The notes: generated by a model from the letters alone, not told the origin. DNA of 64,000 nucleotides from Selaginella tamariscina (GCA_003024785.1 PUQB01000162.1:115655-179654), one strand, 5' to 3'. Shown: positions 45,801 to 58,381, counted from the first letter of the stretch. Translations and numbers: made by a program.

Positions 45801-45960
45801 CTCTGGCCATACAAACACAAGAAGAAAGCTCGGTGGTTTAGGAAAGCAAAGCAAAAGATTAAACACTCTCGTTCGCCAAAAAAAATTATAATCGTTGATA
45901 ATAAACGTGAATACACTTTTGTATATAATTAATTCTACGCTGCCCATAGTGTTCTTAATG
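42830..45960 (-). pseudogene. MULE transposase, copy 3
   Basis: Same order of parts as copy 2: LAFEKKANECHFKGA and MKCKHCGEEPLL, FMINGLFWTTR (the overlapping frame of the first Asp block), the FMSDEAGAIW region at about 44310, TTNNAEVIHARARRARL at about 43950, NEEYVQHMMWFCPKDSGC at about 43350, and EAFVVSAGNDSAKVT then CSCSTFHKSKSWSPCVHM at the truncated end. Many small indels and stops make it non-functional. The final residues after the SWIM finger are lost with the left end. Confidence 0.8.
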
Positions 45961-46089
45961 CTGTCCTCTCTAGTATCACCGATTTAATTTAATTACTACC
46001 TTTTATGATTTGAAATATCTTCACCTTTACCAATTATTCACATATTTTAATATTAACCCTAAATATTAATGTCACATTTATTCTGTAGG

Positions 46090-46850
46090 GTTCACTGTTT
46101 TCATTGCGGCTAGGGTTTTTTCTATCTCAGATCTGATATCTGAAATCTTCTCCAAGGGGCTTGAGAGGAGTGGCGCCATCCATTTCGAGTCGATTCGTGC
46201 AGCGCCCAAGTAAATCAATCAAGATTTCTGTGCCGATTTAAATTGTCGGCACCATCCTGCTCAGTCGGCGGCCACAAGGTATGTGCAATTTCTTTATTTT
46301 ATGATTTGCAGCTCAAATAATTTATTTTTCAGAGTTAAAGGGTCTTAGAATTTGTGCCGTGTGAGAGAGATGCCCATCCTGGTTCAGTTGGCAACCACAA
46401 GGTATTTTCAATTTATTTATTTTTTGCTTTGCGGCTCAAGTATCTGTATCATAATGTTTTTTTTTCTAGAGTTAATGGGTCTTCCCATTTGTGTCGGAAT
46501 CCCAGAGATAAAGGGTTTTTCCATTTGTGCCGACTGAGAGTGACGGCACCTTCCTGCTTAGTCAGCAGCCACAAGGTATTTTCAATTTGTTTATTTTTTG
46601 CTTTGCGGCTCAAGTATCCATTTCACAAATTTTTTTTTTCCAAGTTAATGGGTCTTCCCATTTGCCGTCTGAGAGGGACGGCACCATCCTAGCTCAGTCA
46701 GCATACTTCTTATATTATCTCTTCAGTGCCGTCTGAAAGGGTCGGCACCAACCTGTCTCAGTCAGCAAGATATGCTCTTTTACTTTTCTGTGCCGACTGA
46801 GAAGGTCGACACCATCTAGCTTGAGTCGGCAGCCACAAGGTTAGTCATCT
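46090..46850. repeat. Central hairpin repeats of MULE copy 3
   Basis: Three to four units carry the same words as copy 2: GTGCCGACTGAGAG, GACGGCACC, TTTGCGGCTCAAGTATC and GTTAATGGGTCTTCCC. The last hairpins before the second gene read GTCTGAAAGGGTCGGCACC and GCCGACTGAGAAGGTC. Confidence 0.8.
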
Positions 46851-48601
46851 TTGATTTTTATTTTTTTTTTGTCTCCTAATCAGTTGACTTGTGTGTTTGC
46901 TTTCCAGAATTTACAAAATGGTGAGAGCTTCAAAACGTCTACTAGAGACTGCACTTGATGAAGAGCCACGAAAAGAGAAGAGGATATCGAAGCATAAGTG
47001 AGGCAAGAGAGGAGAACTATTTAATGTAGCAAAGGAGGATCCTCCAGTGACTCAGTCTCAAGTAGTGCTAGTTGAGCAGGAGCAGCCTCCATCAACCATC
47101 ACAGATTTCCCGGAGAGCTCGTCGCAGTTGCCTCCTTCATCCGCTAAGGTTACAGTCCTGAACGAGCAAGTGCAGATGACAGAGGCAGTTGAAGCTAGCG
47201 AGGACAACCTGGAGGAGGCAGTCTGCAAAAAGAGAGGCTGCGGGAAAGCTGATCCAAAAGGCAAGAAGGCGAAGAGCGATAAGGAGCCGAAGGAGTTATA
47301 CAGCATACCGGCTAGCCTGCATTTGGAGAGCTCAATGAACTTGCTCGACAAAATTACTATCAAGGGACTTGGTGATCCTCCTGATGTGCCCATCTATAGA
47401 ATGCATTCGAACGAGGTGGTTCGATGAGTGAACTTAGGGGACTTGGACAGGCTGGTGTCATCGTTAAAAAGGCTGTTATCTACGCAACACGGCCTTATTC
47501 ATTTTATCCATCAGAGATCCACTCACTGCTGAGGAGCTATCGGAGTTATTGAAGGACATGGTTCAGTACGAGCAGCACCGGTCTTTTGAGCAAGCTCTTA
47601 CTCAACCGGAGTACAAACAGTGGGCTTCGAGGCTCTCAAACCGGAAGTTCAGCTGCTGGGACGGGAACCATAAGCTACAGGCTTTGCAGAAGTTCTACTG
47701 GGAGGATGCAGAGGACAACTAGTGATGGGCTATTCACGTTCGATCGAGTTTCATCTCCACGGAGAACCTCGACAATCTTCAACTGGTTTCGATGTTCCAA
47801 TCGATAAACATGTGAGTATTTTCTTTTTCTTTTCATTAAGGGTCTAGACTTACAGTTTCATTGAACAGATCTTCAGCAACATCTATGGAAACAATGCTAC
47901 CACATATTCTCCTCACTGTAAAGGCGATCTGCACTAGTACCGAAGGAACTCAGAAAATCCTTGAGTCACTCACGGAGGTTGATCGTCTTGAGGTGCGGAA
48001 GTGGAAGGAGAGTGCAACAGGAAAGACGGCTTGGCATCCTCTTCCAAACCTGATCTGCACAAAGATCCTTTTCAAGGTAACCTTCGATTTGATTTATAGG
48101 AAAGAAGTTTTTAATTTATTCTATGTGCAGAACGAGATCGATGATGATCTCGACAGAGCAATCACCAGTGCTAAAGGCAATCCATAACTTGAGCTGAACC
48201 TGAAGCAGCTAGTGTACAAGAAGCATGACAAGCGTATGCATAAGTTCCTCTCTATCATAGACCCAAAGTTGGAGGAGTGGTTCCAGAAGGTGACAAACAT
48301 CTCTCATAAGCAGTGTCGCTGGATGGGCATTGAGAAGCTGTACGCGATGTCAAAGGCGAAGATTTCAAACATGCTGTGACTCCGATACTTAAACAAGCTC
48401 ACCCGTCTCGAATCCAAAGCAGAACAACAGACACTTGGGCTACCAGGCATGCAGGACAAAGAGTGGATCAAGTGGTTCACCTTGGACTTATATTGGAAGG
48501 CTGTGCGCAAGGAAGCCATTTAGATCCTTAAGGGGTTGCGAGAGGATGGTGAAGAAGTTGGAACAGATGTCACTTCATGAGCTGATTTGATGAGATGCGA
48601 A

Positions 48602-49270
48602 TGGTTGACGATGGCCCGACACCATCACACGGCTAGCCGACGGGACGTCCACTGGCGCGGATGAGTGACGGAACGAAGTGCCGGTACTTCAGGTAGATTG
48701 ATGGCGATCGATGTCAGGCGGCAGCGTAACCAGGCGTAGATCCGATCGTTCGGATCAACTACTCAGGGTACAAAGGACAGCACACGTGGGGAGGCGCATA
48801 AATGTGGCAGGCAGGACTCTGTCACATGGCGGCAGGCCTGTGGGAAGGTGCCACCTGTACCTAGGGTCTAGCGGTAGGTAACCCATATATAAGCCGGAAG
48901 GTGAGTAGTGGGTCGGGGTTTTTGGAGTCAGGTTTGCGTCTTATATCTTACTCCAATGTCGGAGATAGTTTATACTCAGATAGGCAATATATATCCATTT
49001 TCCTTCTAGTCACCCCACAAGTGTGCGTTCCCCGCTTGCCCAACTCCTGGGCCCTGCAACACTCTCTGCCCAGTCATCTAGGTACAACTCCCCTCAACTA
49101 TACATGGGCCCTCATGGCGTCTGGGTAGAGGCCATCCGATACCTTCCATTACTCCTGAGGTAAGGACCGCTTGCCGGCCGAACCCCCGGGGTGGATGCCT
49201 TCAACAGTCTTGGCGACCACTGCAGCTTCCTTAAAAGCACCACATTGGCCGGTGGAGTCCCCGACACCCA
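48602..49270 (+). repeat. Left LTR
   Basis: Starts TGGTTGACGATGG and ends GACACCCA (TG...CA). A TATA-like CCATATATAAGCCGG lies at about 48882. It pairs with 55566-56239. No tRNA primer-binding site was recognised directly after it. Confidence 0.85.
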
Positions 49271-51022
49271 TTTTGGCGACGACGGAGGGATAGATAGTAC
49301 ACTGATGGAGTTCATTGTAGCAAGTAGAGTGGCATCCCAACGAAGAGCCGGGATTAACTCATTCGAACAATTGAGATTGACGAGCAACAGCTGGCCAGGA
49401 GAATGCGACGGGCCGGCCGAGGGAGATTAATGGAAGGCAGTGAGGCACCTCGGTTGCCGCAATCGGCCCTACCTACCCAAGGGAACGACGGTAATGCCGC
49501 ATGGCCAAATCTTCGAGCAGCGGTAAACTCGGCACACCAACGGCAGAGGCGGTCGCACGCTGCTGACGACGAAGAAGGATATGAAGGAACCGTAGCACGT
49601 CCGGACAACAATCCAGGCACAGCAGCATGCAGGTACGAACAGCACCCGGACGGGCGACTACGCCTGACAGTAACCTACAATGCAGAGTGGGATGGATGGC
49701 AAGACGACGAAAGCCCTCCACCTCTCAACATAGGTGAAAAAGTGACGGCCACAAAGAGCCCCCATACCAACAAGCAAGAACCAGTGCTTGACAAGTACCC
49801 CCGAAGGAGGAAACCTCGCCCAGGATAGCCCCAGGAAAGGGTAGGCCTGCGACGGAGGCAAGAATCTCGAAGGGTGAAAGCAACACAGATAGCGACGGGG
49901 ACGTGAGCCAGAAGCCCAGCGTGACCAGTGCCATGATGGAGGTAAGATAGGAAACCCAGAGCCATCGTCACCCATCAGGGTGATGCAAGGGCCCGTGTTT
50001 TCCCGAAAGAGGGGAGGAAGAGCCTCATCCGGAAGGCCCCCGTAGGGAGGGGCATTGCCAACAGGGCAACCTCTACACTAGGAGTTCAGCCGATCGGACG
50101 ATGCAGCAGGTCAGGGTGGTTACCAGGATGAGAACCCAAGGCTTTGAAAGGCCGAGGTACATATGGGACGACCGCCTGCGCGGAGGCGACTGGACGTTGA
50201 TGAGATGACGGACTGGGAGGAGGCACCAGAAAGAGGGCTGCACAGTGGCTACCTTGGAGAAGGGACAGGAGGAATTCGTCCAAGGGCAAGAGAGATTCGC
50301 CCGAGCAACTAGTATCGCACCGGCCCCGCAAGAGAAATCCGACAGGGCACACGGCAGAGCCGCAACCATCACTAGACGGGGGGATACCGTCTCGGGGCGA
50401 GGAGGAATCGCCCCATCGATCATGACCATCTAGACGTCACGGGGGGATTTCGCTCACGGTCATACAAAACTACTCACTAGAGGATGGAAAACCGTCCAGC
50501 CAAGGCCGCGCCACCAACCGTCAGGTTGGTCCCGCGGCAGGGGCCCCCGAGGGATAGCTGGGAGGAGCTCGTCCTCATCACCCACCCTCAACGAGAGGGC
50601 CGGGCCGCGAGGAAGGAGAAAGGTGCTCAGAATATCAGGGACATGGACTACACCACTTCCGAAGCGGAGGGTCCGGATCGGAAACTTCCCATGCACAACG
50701 GGACGCCATGGGAACCGATGACCTGGTCACCTTATTAGCCTGAGTGCTCAATCGGATGTAGGAGAGCACCGTAATAGTGCCCTTACCTGCGTTCCAGCGA
50801 AGGGGGAAGACGCAGACCAACACGTACACAAGTTCGAACAGGTTTGTGAACTTCGGAGTGTGAGCGACAATCACAAGAAGTTGAGTGCCTTCGCATGCAC
50901 TCTAGACAAGAAGGCACACGCTTGGTGGATGCGATTCCACGAGGCAAACGAAGGAGCCCGCTGGGAAAACCGCACGAAGGGCGTTTCTGGATACCTTCCG
51001 GGAGGAAAAGAGTGAAGAGGAG

Positions 51023-51283
51023 GTGATCCACAAGCTAACGAGCTTGAAACAGAAAGCAAGAGAGTCGGTCGACGAGTACACGGTCCGCATGCTGGGATAT
51101 ATCGCCTGGCTAAGAGATGCTCCAGTTGACCTAACCAAGAAAATGTGGTATCGAAAGGGAATGCGGCTGGAGATCCACAAGTGGATCGGCTTGGATGACG
51201 ATCGGACGTTCGACAAGTTACTCTGGTATGCCAAGAAGGCCGAAAAGTGGGAAGCTGAAAGATGCCAAGAAAGGAAGGCATAG
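51023..51283 (+). mobile_element. Gag-like region of the LTR fossil
   Basis: Reads KLTSLKQKARESVDEYTVRM and RLEIHKWIGLDDD, typical of the capsid part of plant gypsy gag, preceded in other frames by ALDKKAHAWWMRFHE (about 50910). Fossil part, not an intact gene. Confidence 0.6.
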
Positions 51284-51439
51284 GACATATCAGACGAGGA
51301 GGAGGTGAACGATACCACATCATATGAGGAAAACCTCTCGGATGCTCCAAGACCGACCAGAAAGGAGACACGGTCAGGTACCAAGGGACATAGGCAGCTG
51401 CAGCGGGGGGAAACCCTACGGGCGGCCACACGAAAGGAA

Positions 51440-51850
51440 GACTTATCCACGACACTGGCTCAAATGGGTTACACTGCACGGGGGGATAAGTACTGTCGAG
51501 TATGTAACATCCGCGAATCTCACAACACGGACGATTGCTACCGGCTTGCCAAACTCCTGAGCAAAAGGCCACCACAGGTAGCCACACTGACGGTAGAACG
51601 AGGGACCGAAGGGGGGGCAGATGGCCGAAGGAGCTACGGCCGTAAGACGGACGGAGACAACCAATCCTGTAGGAGGTCCCGTTCGGGAGACTGGGATCGT
51701 AGGTCCCATTCCCGAGAACGGCCACCGTACCGACCCAGGTATGGCGACAGAGAGAGACAACCGGAACGCAAGGAGGTGTTGTGCACACTGTGCGGAGGCC
51801 CACACCCGCTCTATCGATGTTCATGGGTACCAATGCTAGAAGCGCAAGCA
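51440..51850 (+). mobile_element. Zinc-knuckle region of the LTR fossil
   Basis: Two Cys/His knuckles are visible, CRVCNIRESHNTDDC (about 51497-51541) and CTLCGGPHPLYRC (about 51784-51822), with an Arg-rich stretch between them. They fit a nucleocapsid-like nucleic-acid-binding part. Confidence 0.65.
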
Positions 51851-52340
51851 GTCGGCGTCGCCAAAATGAGTAACGGGCAGATCCTTGCAACCCCAACTCC
51901 AACCTCCACACCGCAAGTGAACCAAGTAACGGTGGTACTGCCAGAATAGGACGGCAGAATGGACATAGTACCACAGGCTCCCTTAGCGGACGAAACAAGG
52001 GAAACGCAAAGGCGGAGAACCAGGGGAGCGTGAAGACGCGAAAAGAGAAGACAGGCAACAAAAACCCCGGTCTTAAAGCAGTGGGTAAAGAAGCAAATGC
52101 AAGGACTGACAGTCTCGGGACCCGTGGAGCCCAGCCAAGGCCAAGAATCGCTAAGAAAAGTAAGGAGAAGGTGAAACCGCGCATTCATAAGAGGGGAGGC
52201 CCAGACGGAGTCAAAACAAGAAACGATGTTGGTTCCCACCACACGATGGGGAATCGGGTACGACCAGCAGCAAGGCCCCCACCACGAGGCACTGCAACCA
52301 CAGTGGACTATGTGAACAATGTACCAACTATCCCGTACGC

Positions 52341-52541
52341 ATGGCGGGTCACACAGTCAGCGAGGTGATTATAGATGGGGGGTCAGCAGTCAATGTCATG
52401 TCAGCAGAGCTCCACAGGAAGTTGCGAATGCCAACGCTGGAGCCCACTCCATTTCAGGTACACATGGCCAATCAGGTCAAGGTGGCGCCCAATGGCATCT
52501 TGAGGGCAGTAGAGGTCGAGATCCAAATAGTCAAATTCTAG
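52341..52541 (+). mobile_element. Aspartic-protease-like region of the LTR fossil
   Basis: VIIDGGSAVNVMSAEL matches the retropepsin pattern of plant gypsy elements, in which a D-x-G-S-A motif precedes hydrophobic residues. It follows the zinc knuckles as expected. Confidence 0.6.
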
Positions 52542-52619
52542 ATCAACTTTGTGGTCATGGATATGCATGCCAAAGGGGGATTCGACCTACTCCTCGGTCG
52601 ACCCTGGATTAGGGGTGCA

Positions 52620-55560
52620 AGGGTACATAATGACTGGGAGCACTAATAGATACGATTCCGCACCAAACGGGCATAAGGCCCATACCCACAAGCAAAACCC
52701 AGGTCCCCGCGCGGAGATTCGGAGCGTTGGAGTATCAGGAGCCCAGCAGGCGCAGAGGATGGAGCGAGGGCATAACAGTGACCTCTGCAGGCCAACTTCC
52801 GGGGTTAGGTCGTGCCAGGCAGGGGGCATCGCATCAGAGGTAGCCCAATGCGAACAAACGAAGGATCGCAGGAGCAACCGAAGCCCGAAACTATCCAGCA
52901 CCGGAGCGTTGGTTCACCAACCATCAGGACAATTCCAGAGGGCTTAGTGGACATACCCAAGCCGAACGGCCGCTCCAATCAAGCGGAGCCACCCAGAGCC
53001 GGTATCGACAGGGACCGGCAACCCTCTACCAGTCCGGGCCCCAGGGGGAAATATCCACTACCTGGGCCAATCGGGGATCGGCCCGGGAAGTGGGGGGGGA
53101 AGAAGCTCCGGCATAGACCCTTTGGGTGGAAGTAGGACATGGAACCCCAGATAGGGGACACACGAGGCCAGTGTGGGGAAGAAGCGGCAGGAAGAGATCA
53201 ACAGGTAAGATTGGGCAGTTGGAGTCAGGATGGGCCTCACCAGGTGGCATCAAAACCACCACGGTCTATGCTAACGGATAAGTACCACGACGGACGGCCG
53301 ATAGTAGCCGCAATGGTCACCCAGAGGGAGCACAATTGAGGAATCCCCGAGCAAAGCCATCGAACCATGGGGCAAAGCGATGGGGAAGATGGAGCAGTCA
53401 AAAGCAAGATCTCCAAACGCACGTGTGGCCAGCTCACAGGATCACATGGTTCACGAGGTTGGACCACAGGCGTGAGGCACGCACTACGAAAGCAATGATG
53501 GTCGGGTGACACCATCATTGCATATCTAGGCGCATGGATAGACGCGCCAGTCACCTNTCGAAGGACACCACAAGGACTGCCACGACACTTACACTTAGGA
53601 AGGAGGTGTACAATGCCACACTTCCATTACCATGACCACGGGGTGGACAGAGAGAAATCGGCCAGTGGTAATTAGAGAAATTCAAGTGCTCATCAAGGGC
53701 CAAGAACGAGCAGCGGAGTTAGTATCGCCCAGGTACTCCAAGTTCAAGGAACTAATCGGGCAACCCGACGTCCGGCGAGTCAGAAGGCAATTGCGATTGG
53801 ACGAATTCTTCGACCTTCCATGGGAGAAGTGGAGGACCCAGGATTTGATGAGAAGGCCAGACAATTCCTCCAGTCAGCGGAACTGGTGGCTAGTCAAACC
53901 GGGCGTAGGGGAATACAATTCTGCATGGATGAGAGCGCAGTCTTCCGCATTATGTTTGACAAACTCGCAATAGTCTTTCGACTACTAGGGGACGGCCTAG
54001 CCCTAGGGAATGCTGGATGCAGAGGTTCAACGGCCCGCCACCACAGGAACTCATGGACTATGAGGCATACAAGCGAAGGAGGAAGCAGCCGAGTTCGTAA
54101 CGCTAGTGGGCTTCATGCTCACGGGAAGAATAGGGAGTCAGATCACCAGGCGATTGGCGAACGGTCTTTGCAGGGTGTGGAAGGAGTCGCAGTAAATTGG
54201 GCTGACTGCCTTAAGCAGTACCTGGTTCAGCTCTAACTAGTGGGATCCACGGAGTTCGAGCCGGCACGGAGCAAAGGCTAACCACGGCTGGCCACATTGC
54301 TATTATGACCACGGGCTCGTTAGGCCAAACGGTAGTGAGAGCACCACCACCACTCCAAATGTGGGAACAGCCAGAACCCCAGAGTCAACGGAGGAACAAG
54401 ATTCAATGGAGGGACCGGCGTCTACAGAAGAATAGGACTCAACAGAGGAGCAGGTATCAACGGAGGAACATGTTGAGGGTAGCCCCTTTTCGGACTAGGA
54501 ATCACCAAGGTATGTAACGCAAAAACTCATACACGCAATTCCCTTGGTTATAGGATCCCCACTACCAGAATCCCCGTTAGATGCAATCGAGCAATCTATC
54601 GGACCCAGCCAGGAGGAGAGAAGGACAAGCCGAGACGAGTACGAGAGTAGCTACCAACATATCCAGGCCAATGGCGATGGACCTCCACGGTCTATACCGG
54701 GCTCGCGGGGGTCTTCAATCAGCTAGAGAAGCCATGGTGATATATGACGGCCTCACCTCCAGTAGTGGCGAAAGAACACGACGACATAGTGATAGAACTC
54801 ACAGAGTGGCAACAAGCCCGGGAAGTTTCCCAAAGGGCTAAGGAGCTACTGAATGAAGGGACTGACTGTGTATGCTGACAATGAAGAAACGAAGGACGCC
54901 TAGGAAAGCTGGAGCGAGAGGAGAGCGGAATTCCAATGGATGTACAGTGAGTGCGAAACTCTCCTAGGGCTACTCAACGATGACCAGCACGCCCATAGCT
55001 AGGTCATAGCCGGAAGGGAACAACAGATACAGGAATGCAAATCTCGGTTAGAACGAAGGTGTGGGGAGCTCGCTGAGGCACAAGCAGAACTGACGACGGT
55101 CAGAAGGGAGTTACTGACTAAGACTCAACTCTCCAAAACCGTTACCACACCTACAGCTAGCCAACCGGGACCCCTACTCAGGAAGTCAGATGCGAGCGCC
55201 ACCAGGCAGTAGGCCCGGGACAGGAGCATGGCCCAGCTAGGGAACCAGGCACACGCAAATCACCGTTCCTGAACAAAGGGGCAAGCCGCCAACTGGCCCA
55301 GCTCCTTGCGGAGAGGGAACAGGAGCTGCAATACTCCCAGAAAAGGGTGCAGGATCTGGAGGGTCAGCTCAAGCAGGTTCGGAACAACAGGCAGGGTCCG
55401 AGGCAAAGCTCCGAAGGGTGATCGCGCTACGGGAGGCGACCATCACCACATTAAAGATCACACTAGCTGCAACAGAGAGCGAAATCGCCATGTACCAGGA
55501 GCTCCAAGGGGCAGATACCTAGAGCACATGGCCCGAGGACGTGCCAACGAATAAGTCCAA
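52620..55560 (+). mobile_element. Region of the LTR fossil without pol motifs
   Basis: Only short frames are seen. 53700-53830 reads RYSKFKELIGQPDVRRVRRQ. 54880-55140 and 55300-55520 have a Glu/Leu/Arg heptad-like, coiled-coil character (EQQIQECKSRLERRCGELAE; AATESEIAMYQEL). No YxDD, DDE or RNase H motif was recognised. Confidence 0.5.
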
Positions 55561-55565
55561 GCATC

Positions 55566-56239
55566 TAGTTGATGGTGGCCCGACACCGTCACACGCCAGC
55601 CGACAGGACGTCCACCAGCACAGACAAGCGAAGAAATGAAGTGCCGATACTCCAGGTACGGACTGATGGTGACTAATGTTAGGCAGCGGTGTAACCAGGC
55701 GTAGATCTGATCGTTCGGATCAACTACTCAGGGTACGAAGGACAGCACGCATGGGCAGGCACATAAATGTGGCAGGCAGGACTCTGTCACATGGCGGCAA
55801 GCCAGTGGAAGGCGCCACCTGTACCTAGGGTCTAGCGATAGGTAACCCACTATATAAGCCGGAAGGCGGGTAGTGGGTCGGGGTCTTTTGGAGTCAGGTT
55901 TGCATCTTATATCTTACTCCACTGTCAGAGATAGTTTATACTCAAACAGGCAATATATATCCATTTTCCTTCTAGTCACCCCACAAGCGTGCGTTCCCCG
56001 CTTGCCCAACTCTTGGGCCCTGCAACACTCTCTGCCTAGTCATCTAGGTAGAACTCCCCCTCAACTTACACGGCCCTCATGGCGTTCGGGTAGAGGCCAT
56101 CCGATACCTTCCATTACTCCTGAGGTAAGGACCGGCTTGCCGGCCGAACCCCCGGGGTGGACGGCCTCAACAGCGTCCTGGCGACCACTGTAGCTTCTTG
56201 AGAAGCACCACATCTAGCCTGTGGAGTCCCCAATGACCA
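55566..56239 (+). repeat. Right LTR
   Basis: Starts TAGTTGATGGTGG and ends CCAATGACCA, colinear with the left LTR. Most differences look like C/T and G/A transitions, as expected if methylated cytosines decayed after insertion. TATA-like ACTATATAAGCCGG lies at about 55849. Confidence 0.85.
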
Positions 56240-57957
56240 GCAAACTCAGAGCAAGTGCCTGGTCTTTCAGCCCTTCCATGACTGCATATGGTTCACTTAT
56301 TCGATGGAGCCGAATGAGTTTCTGGAGCGTGAGGAGTCTGCGCGTCGGATGATATGGAGGTAAGCTTTCATTCTAGCATTGCTACTGACTAACTTTATGT
56401 TACAGGTTCATACTAGCGAAGAAAATGGCACCGTCTTAGACAATGAAGCTGTGAACAGATCATACAAGCGAGCCTCACGTGGTCGAAGAGCAGAGGACTC
56501 TAACACCGTTCAAACGGGAGCATGTTCCATTCTGGCTCGACTGTCCATCGCAACAGCCACCAGCTTGGGAGAGCTCACTACTCAACGTGCATGGCAATGA
56601 TCTTCCAACGATTGTTTGGGAGCCGAACGAAGTAGAGGCTATCAAGAAGAGCAAGATGAAGAAGACGGTGCGTAAGACAACTACACTTGCAAAGGGATTG
56701 GGAGCGGGACCAAGCTCTTCTACAGCACCTCCGTCGGCAATCGACTTTACAATTAATGAGGTGCAGCCACTTGTAGCTGGTTTGGACATCAAGGACAACC
56801 TGATGACCTTCATCCCAACACTGGCTGCATCCCGTGGATCCTACAACCTGGCTGTGTGCGATATGGAGGAAATGAGCAGTTCTTTCTTCGAGCCGGGTGC
56901 TCCCCAGACAGAGGTGTACACCAAGCTCTGACAACAGGTTGACAAACTACATACGACTGAGTCACAAATGGTGTTCTAAGAAGTGGTAGGTGAATACGGC
57001 TTCAACCTCATCATCCTCAACTTGCCCATTGAGCTTGTATATGGAGGTGCAAGCATCAACAAGGACATTGTGCAGCTAGATCCGGTGAAGTTTGAGGAGG
57101 CCTTGCAGTTCAGTGGAATGCACTTGGCAGCGAGTGGTTTCATGGTCATCTTTGCGAGTTCTCTTTCTATTTCGGTGGTGATTCAGGCAGCTGTGGTAAT
57201 CAACTTGGAGGTTGCAGGACTTACAGCATCTACCGTGCACGAGGCTGGGGATACCGTGACAAAATTAAGGTACTATTCAAGTTCAAGTTTAACTTGGTCT
57301 ATGTGGCAAGATAACTTGTTGGTTCTCTTGGTGCTGCAAAGCTCTGAGAAGAAGTCGAAGAGCCAAACCCTCTGGCGTTGACAAACACGATCCTCGTCGA
57401 TACCGCTGACCATTTTCAGGAGGCTTGGTAAGGAAGTACTTTACTTTGTTTATCCTAATGGAAGTTTGTGCAAGATGATGATTCAACCGAAGAGTGTTCG
57501 ACTCATGCAGCTTTTGATCGAGCGTCTTAGTAGACATGGCGACCTAGTCTAGGATATTGGTTCCAGAACCGGATCATCGTTGTTAGTTGCCATCGAGCTC
57601 GAAAGGAATATTATAGGAACCGAGAAGAGTTTTGAACTCTCTAAGTTGGCAACAAACAAGCTCGCAGAGAACATTAGACCAGAGGAAATACCTACTCAGA
57701 CACCTCCACATCCAAGCCTAGCTGGTGGTTCGAGAATGCAGCTTTACTTAAGATGAAGAAGAACTTTAGCTAATGTGTATTGAGTAATAAATTAAGTTAA
57801 TATATAAAAAAATAAGGTAGAAATACAACAGTTTTACTAGAAATTTATTTTTGCCGACTGAGGCCAATACTGCCGACCAGAAAGAATATTTTAAAATATT
57901 CTAGAATATTCGAGCTCAGGCCTCCTGGGCCCCAAGCCTCCAAAATGGCGACACTCC

Positions 57958-58300
57958 ACCAAGTTATATGCAGTCTAATCGTAAAACACATGATTCATCC
58001 ACTTATTACAAGGGTGTTGCTCATGAAGCTATTCAAAACAGCACAGGACGCCTTATTGTGTCTGGAAGGAATGTGGATTCTTGATCATCCCTTCAGACGG
58101 TCAAACATGGTTACTTACAGTACGTGCCAAACATATAATGATATGCATTAGCAGAAAGGAGGATGAAGAAAATGGATTCGAATATACAGCATTTGTCATG
58201 GATAAGAAAAATTGGAGTTCAATACTATCAGAATATACCTTTTTAAATAGGTATATTCTTATACACGTCGATTTGCAACTTCTTTAATAGTAATATCAAA
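57958..58300 (+). CDS. Coding-like block after MULE copy 3, unrecognised
   Basis: From the MULE right end, one plus frame reads SSTYYKGVAHEAIQNS and TGRLIVSGRNVDS. A second frame from about 58085 reads DGQTWLLTVRAKHIMICIS, then ENGFEYTAFVMDKKNWSSI. These look like decayed exon sequence of an unknown gene. There is no clear link to the Rsm22-like exon on the other side of the MULE. Confidence 0.25.
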
Positions 58301-58340
58301 CTATATTATAACTAATGTATTTTAATGTGAAATATAAGTA

Positions 58341-58342
<2 letters not shown>

Positions 58343-58381
<39 letters not shown>

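Larger units (their letters stand above)
48602..56239 (+). mobile_element. LTR retrotransposon fossil without visible RT, nested in MULE copy 3
   Basis: LTRs at both ends and a 5-bp target repeat (GCGAA at 48597-48601, GCAAA at 56240-56244) define the element. Parts, in order: gag-like region, two CCHC-type knuckles, aspartic protease, then about 3 kb with no reverse transcriptase, RNase H or integrase motif that could be seen, ending in coiled-coil-like sequence. It resembles the non-autonomous, gag-bearing LTR elements of plants, probably mobilised by a Ty3/gypsy relative. The LTRs differ at roughly one site in ten, so it is moderately old. It is broken. An ambiguous base (N) lies at 53557. 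Confidence 0.85.
46918..57772 (+). pseudogene. ParB-like/DNA methyltransferase fusion, copy 3, interrupted
   Basis: Begins MVRASKRLLETALDEEPRK at 46918. Exons are about 46918-47817, 47870-48075, 48131-48601 continuing 56245-56360, about 56406-57270, about 57310-57427 and about 57474-57772. The ParB-like block here reads LQALQKFYWEDAEDN and VRSSFISTENLD in a single frame, where copies 1 and 2 have lost a base, so this copy shows the original C-terminal side of that domain. The linker after it reads ATSMETMLPHILLTVKAIC, then EGTQKILESLTEVDRL. The methyltransferase block has LIILNLPIEL in place of LIILDLPNEL, and its motif I region is damaged. The third exon is split by the LTR element. Confidence 0.82.
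42825..57957. mobile_element. MULE copy 3, left end missing, split by an LTR element
   Basis: Homology to copies 1 and 2 starts abruptly at about 42825 inside the SWIM-finger exon, so the left terminal repeat is gone. The right end, CCAAAATGGCGACACTCC at 57940-57957, is present. The element occupies 42825-48601 and 56245-57957, the gap being the LTR retrotransposon at 48602-56239. Without that insertion it would be about 7.5 kb. It is more diverged from copies 1 and 2 than those are from each other, yet keeps some codons they have lost. With the left end gone, no duplication can be checked. Confidence 0.88.

Noticed and set aside
50871-52184. 437-residue minus-strand open frame
   Set aside because: Antisense to the gag, knuckle and protease regions of the LTR fossil, with no recognised domain. 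Its length reflects GC-rich codon use on the other strand.
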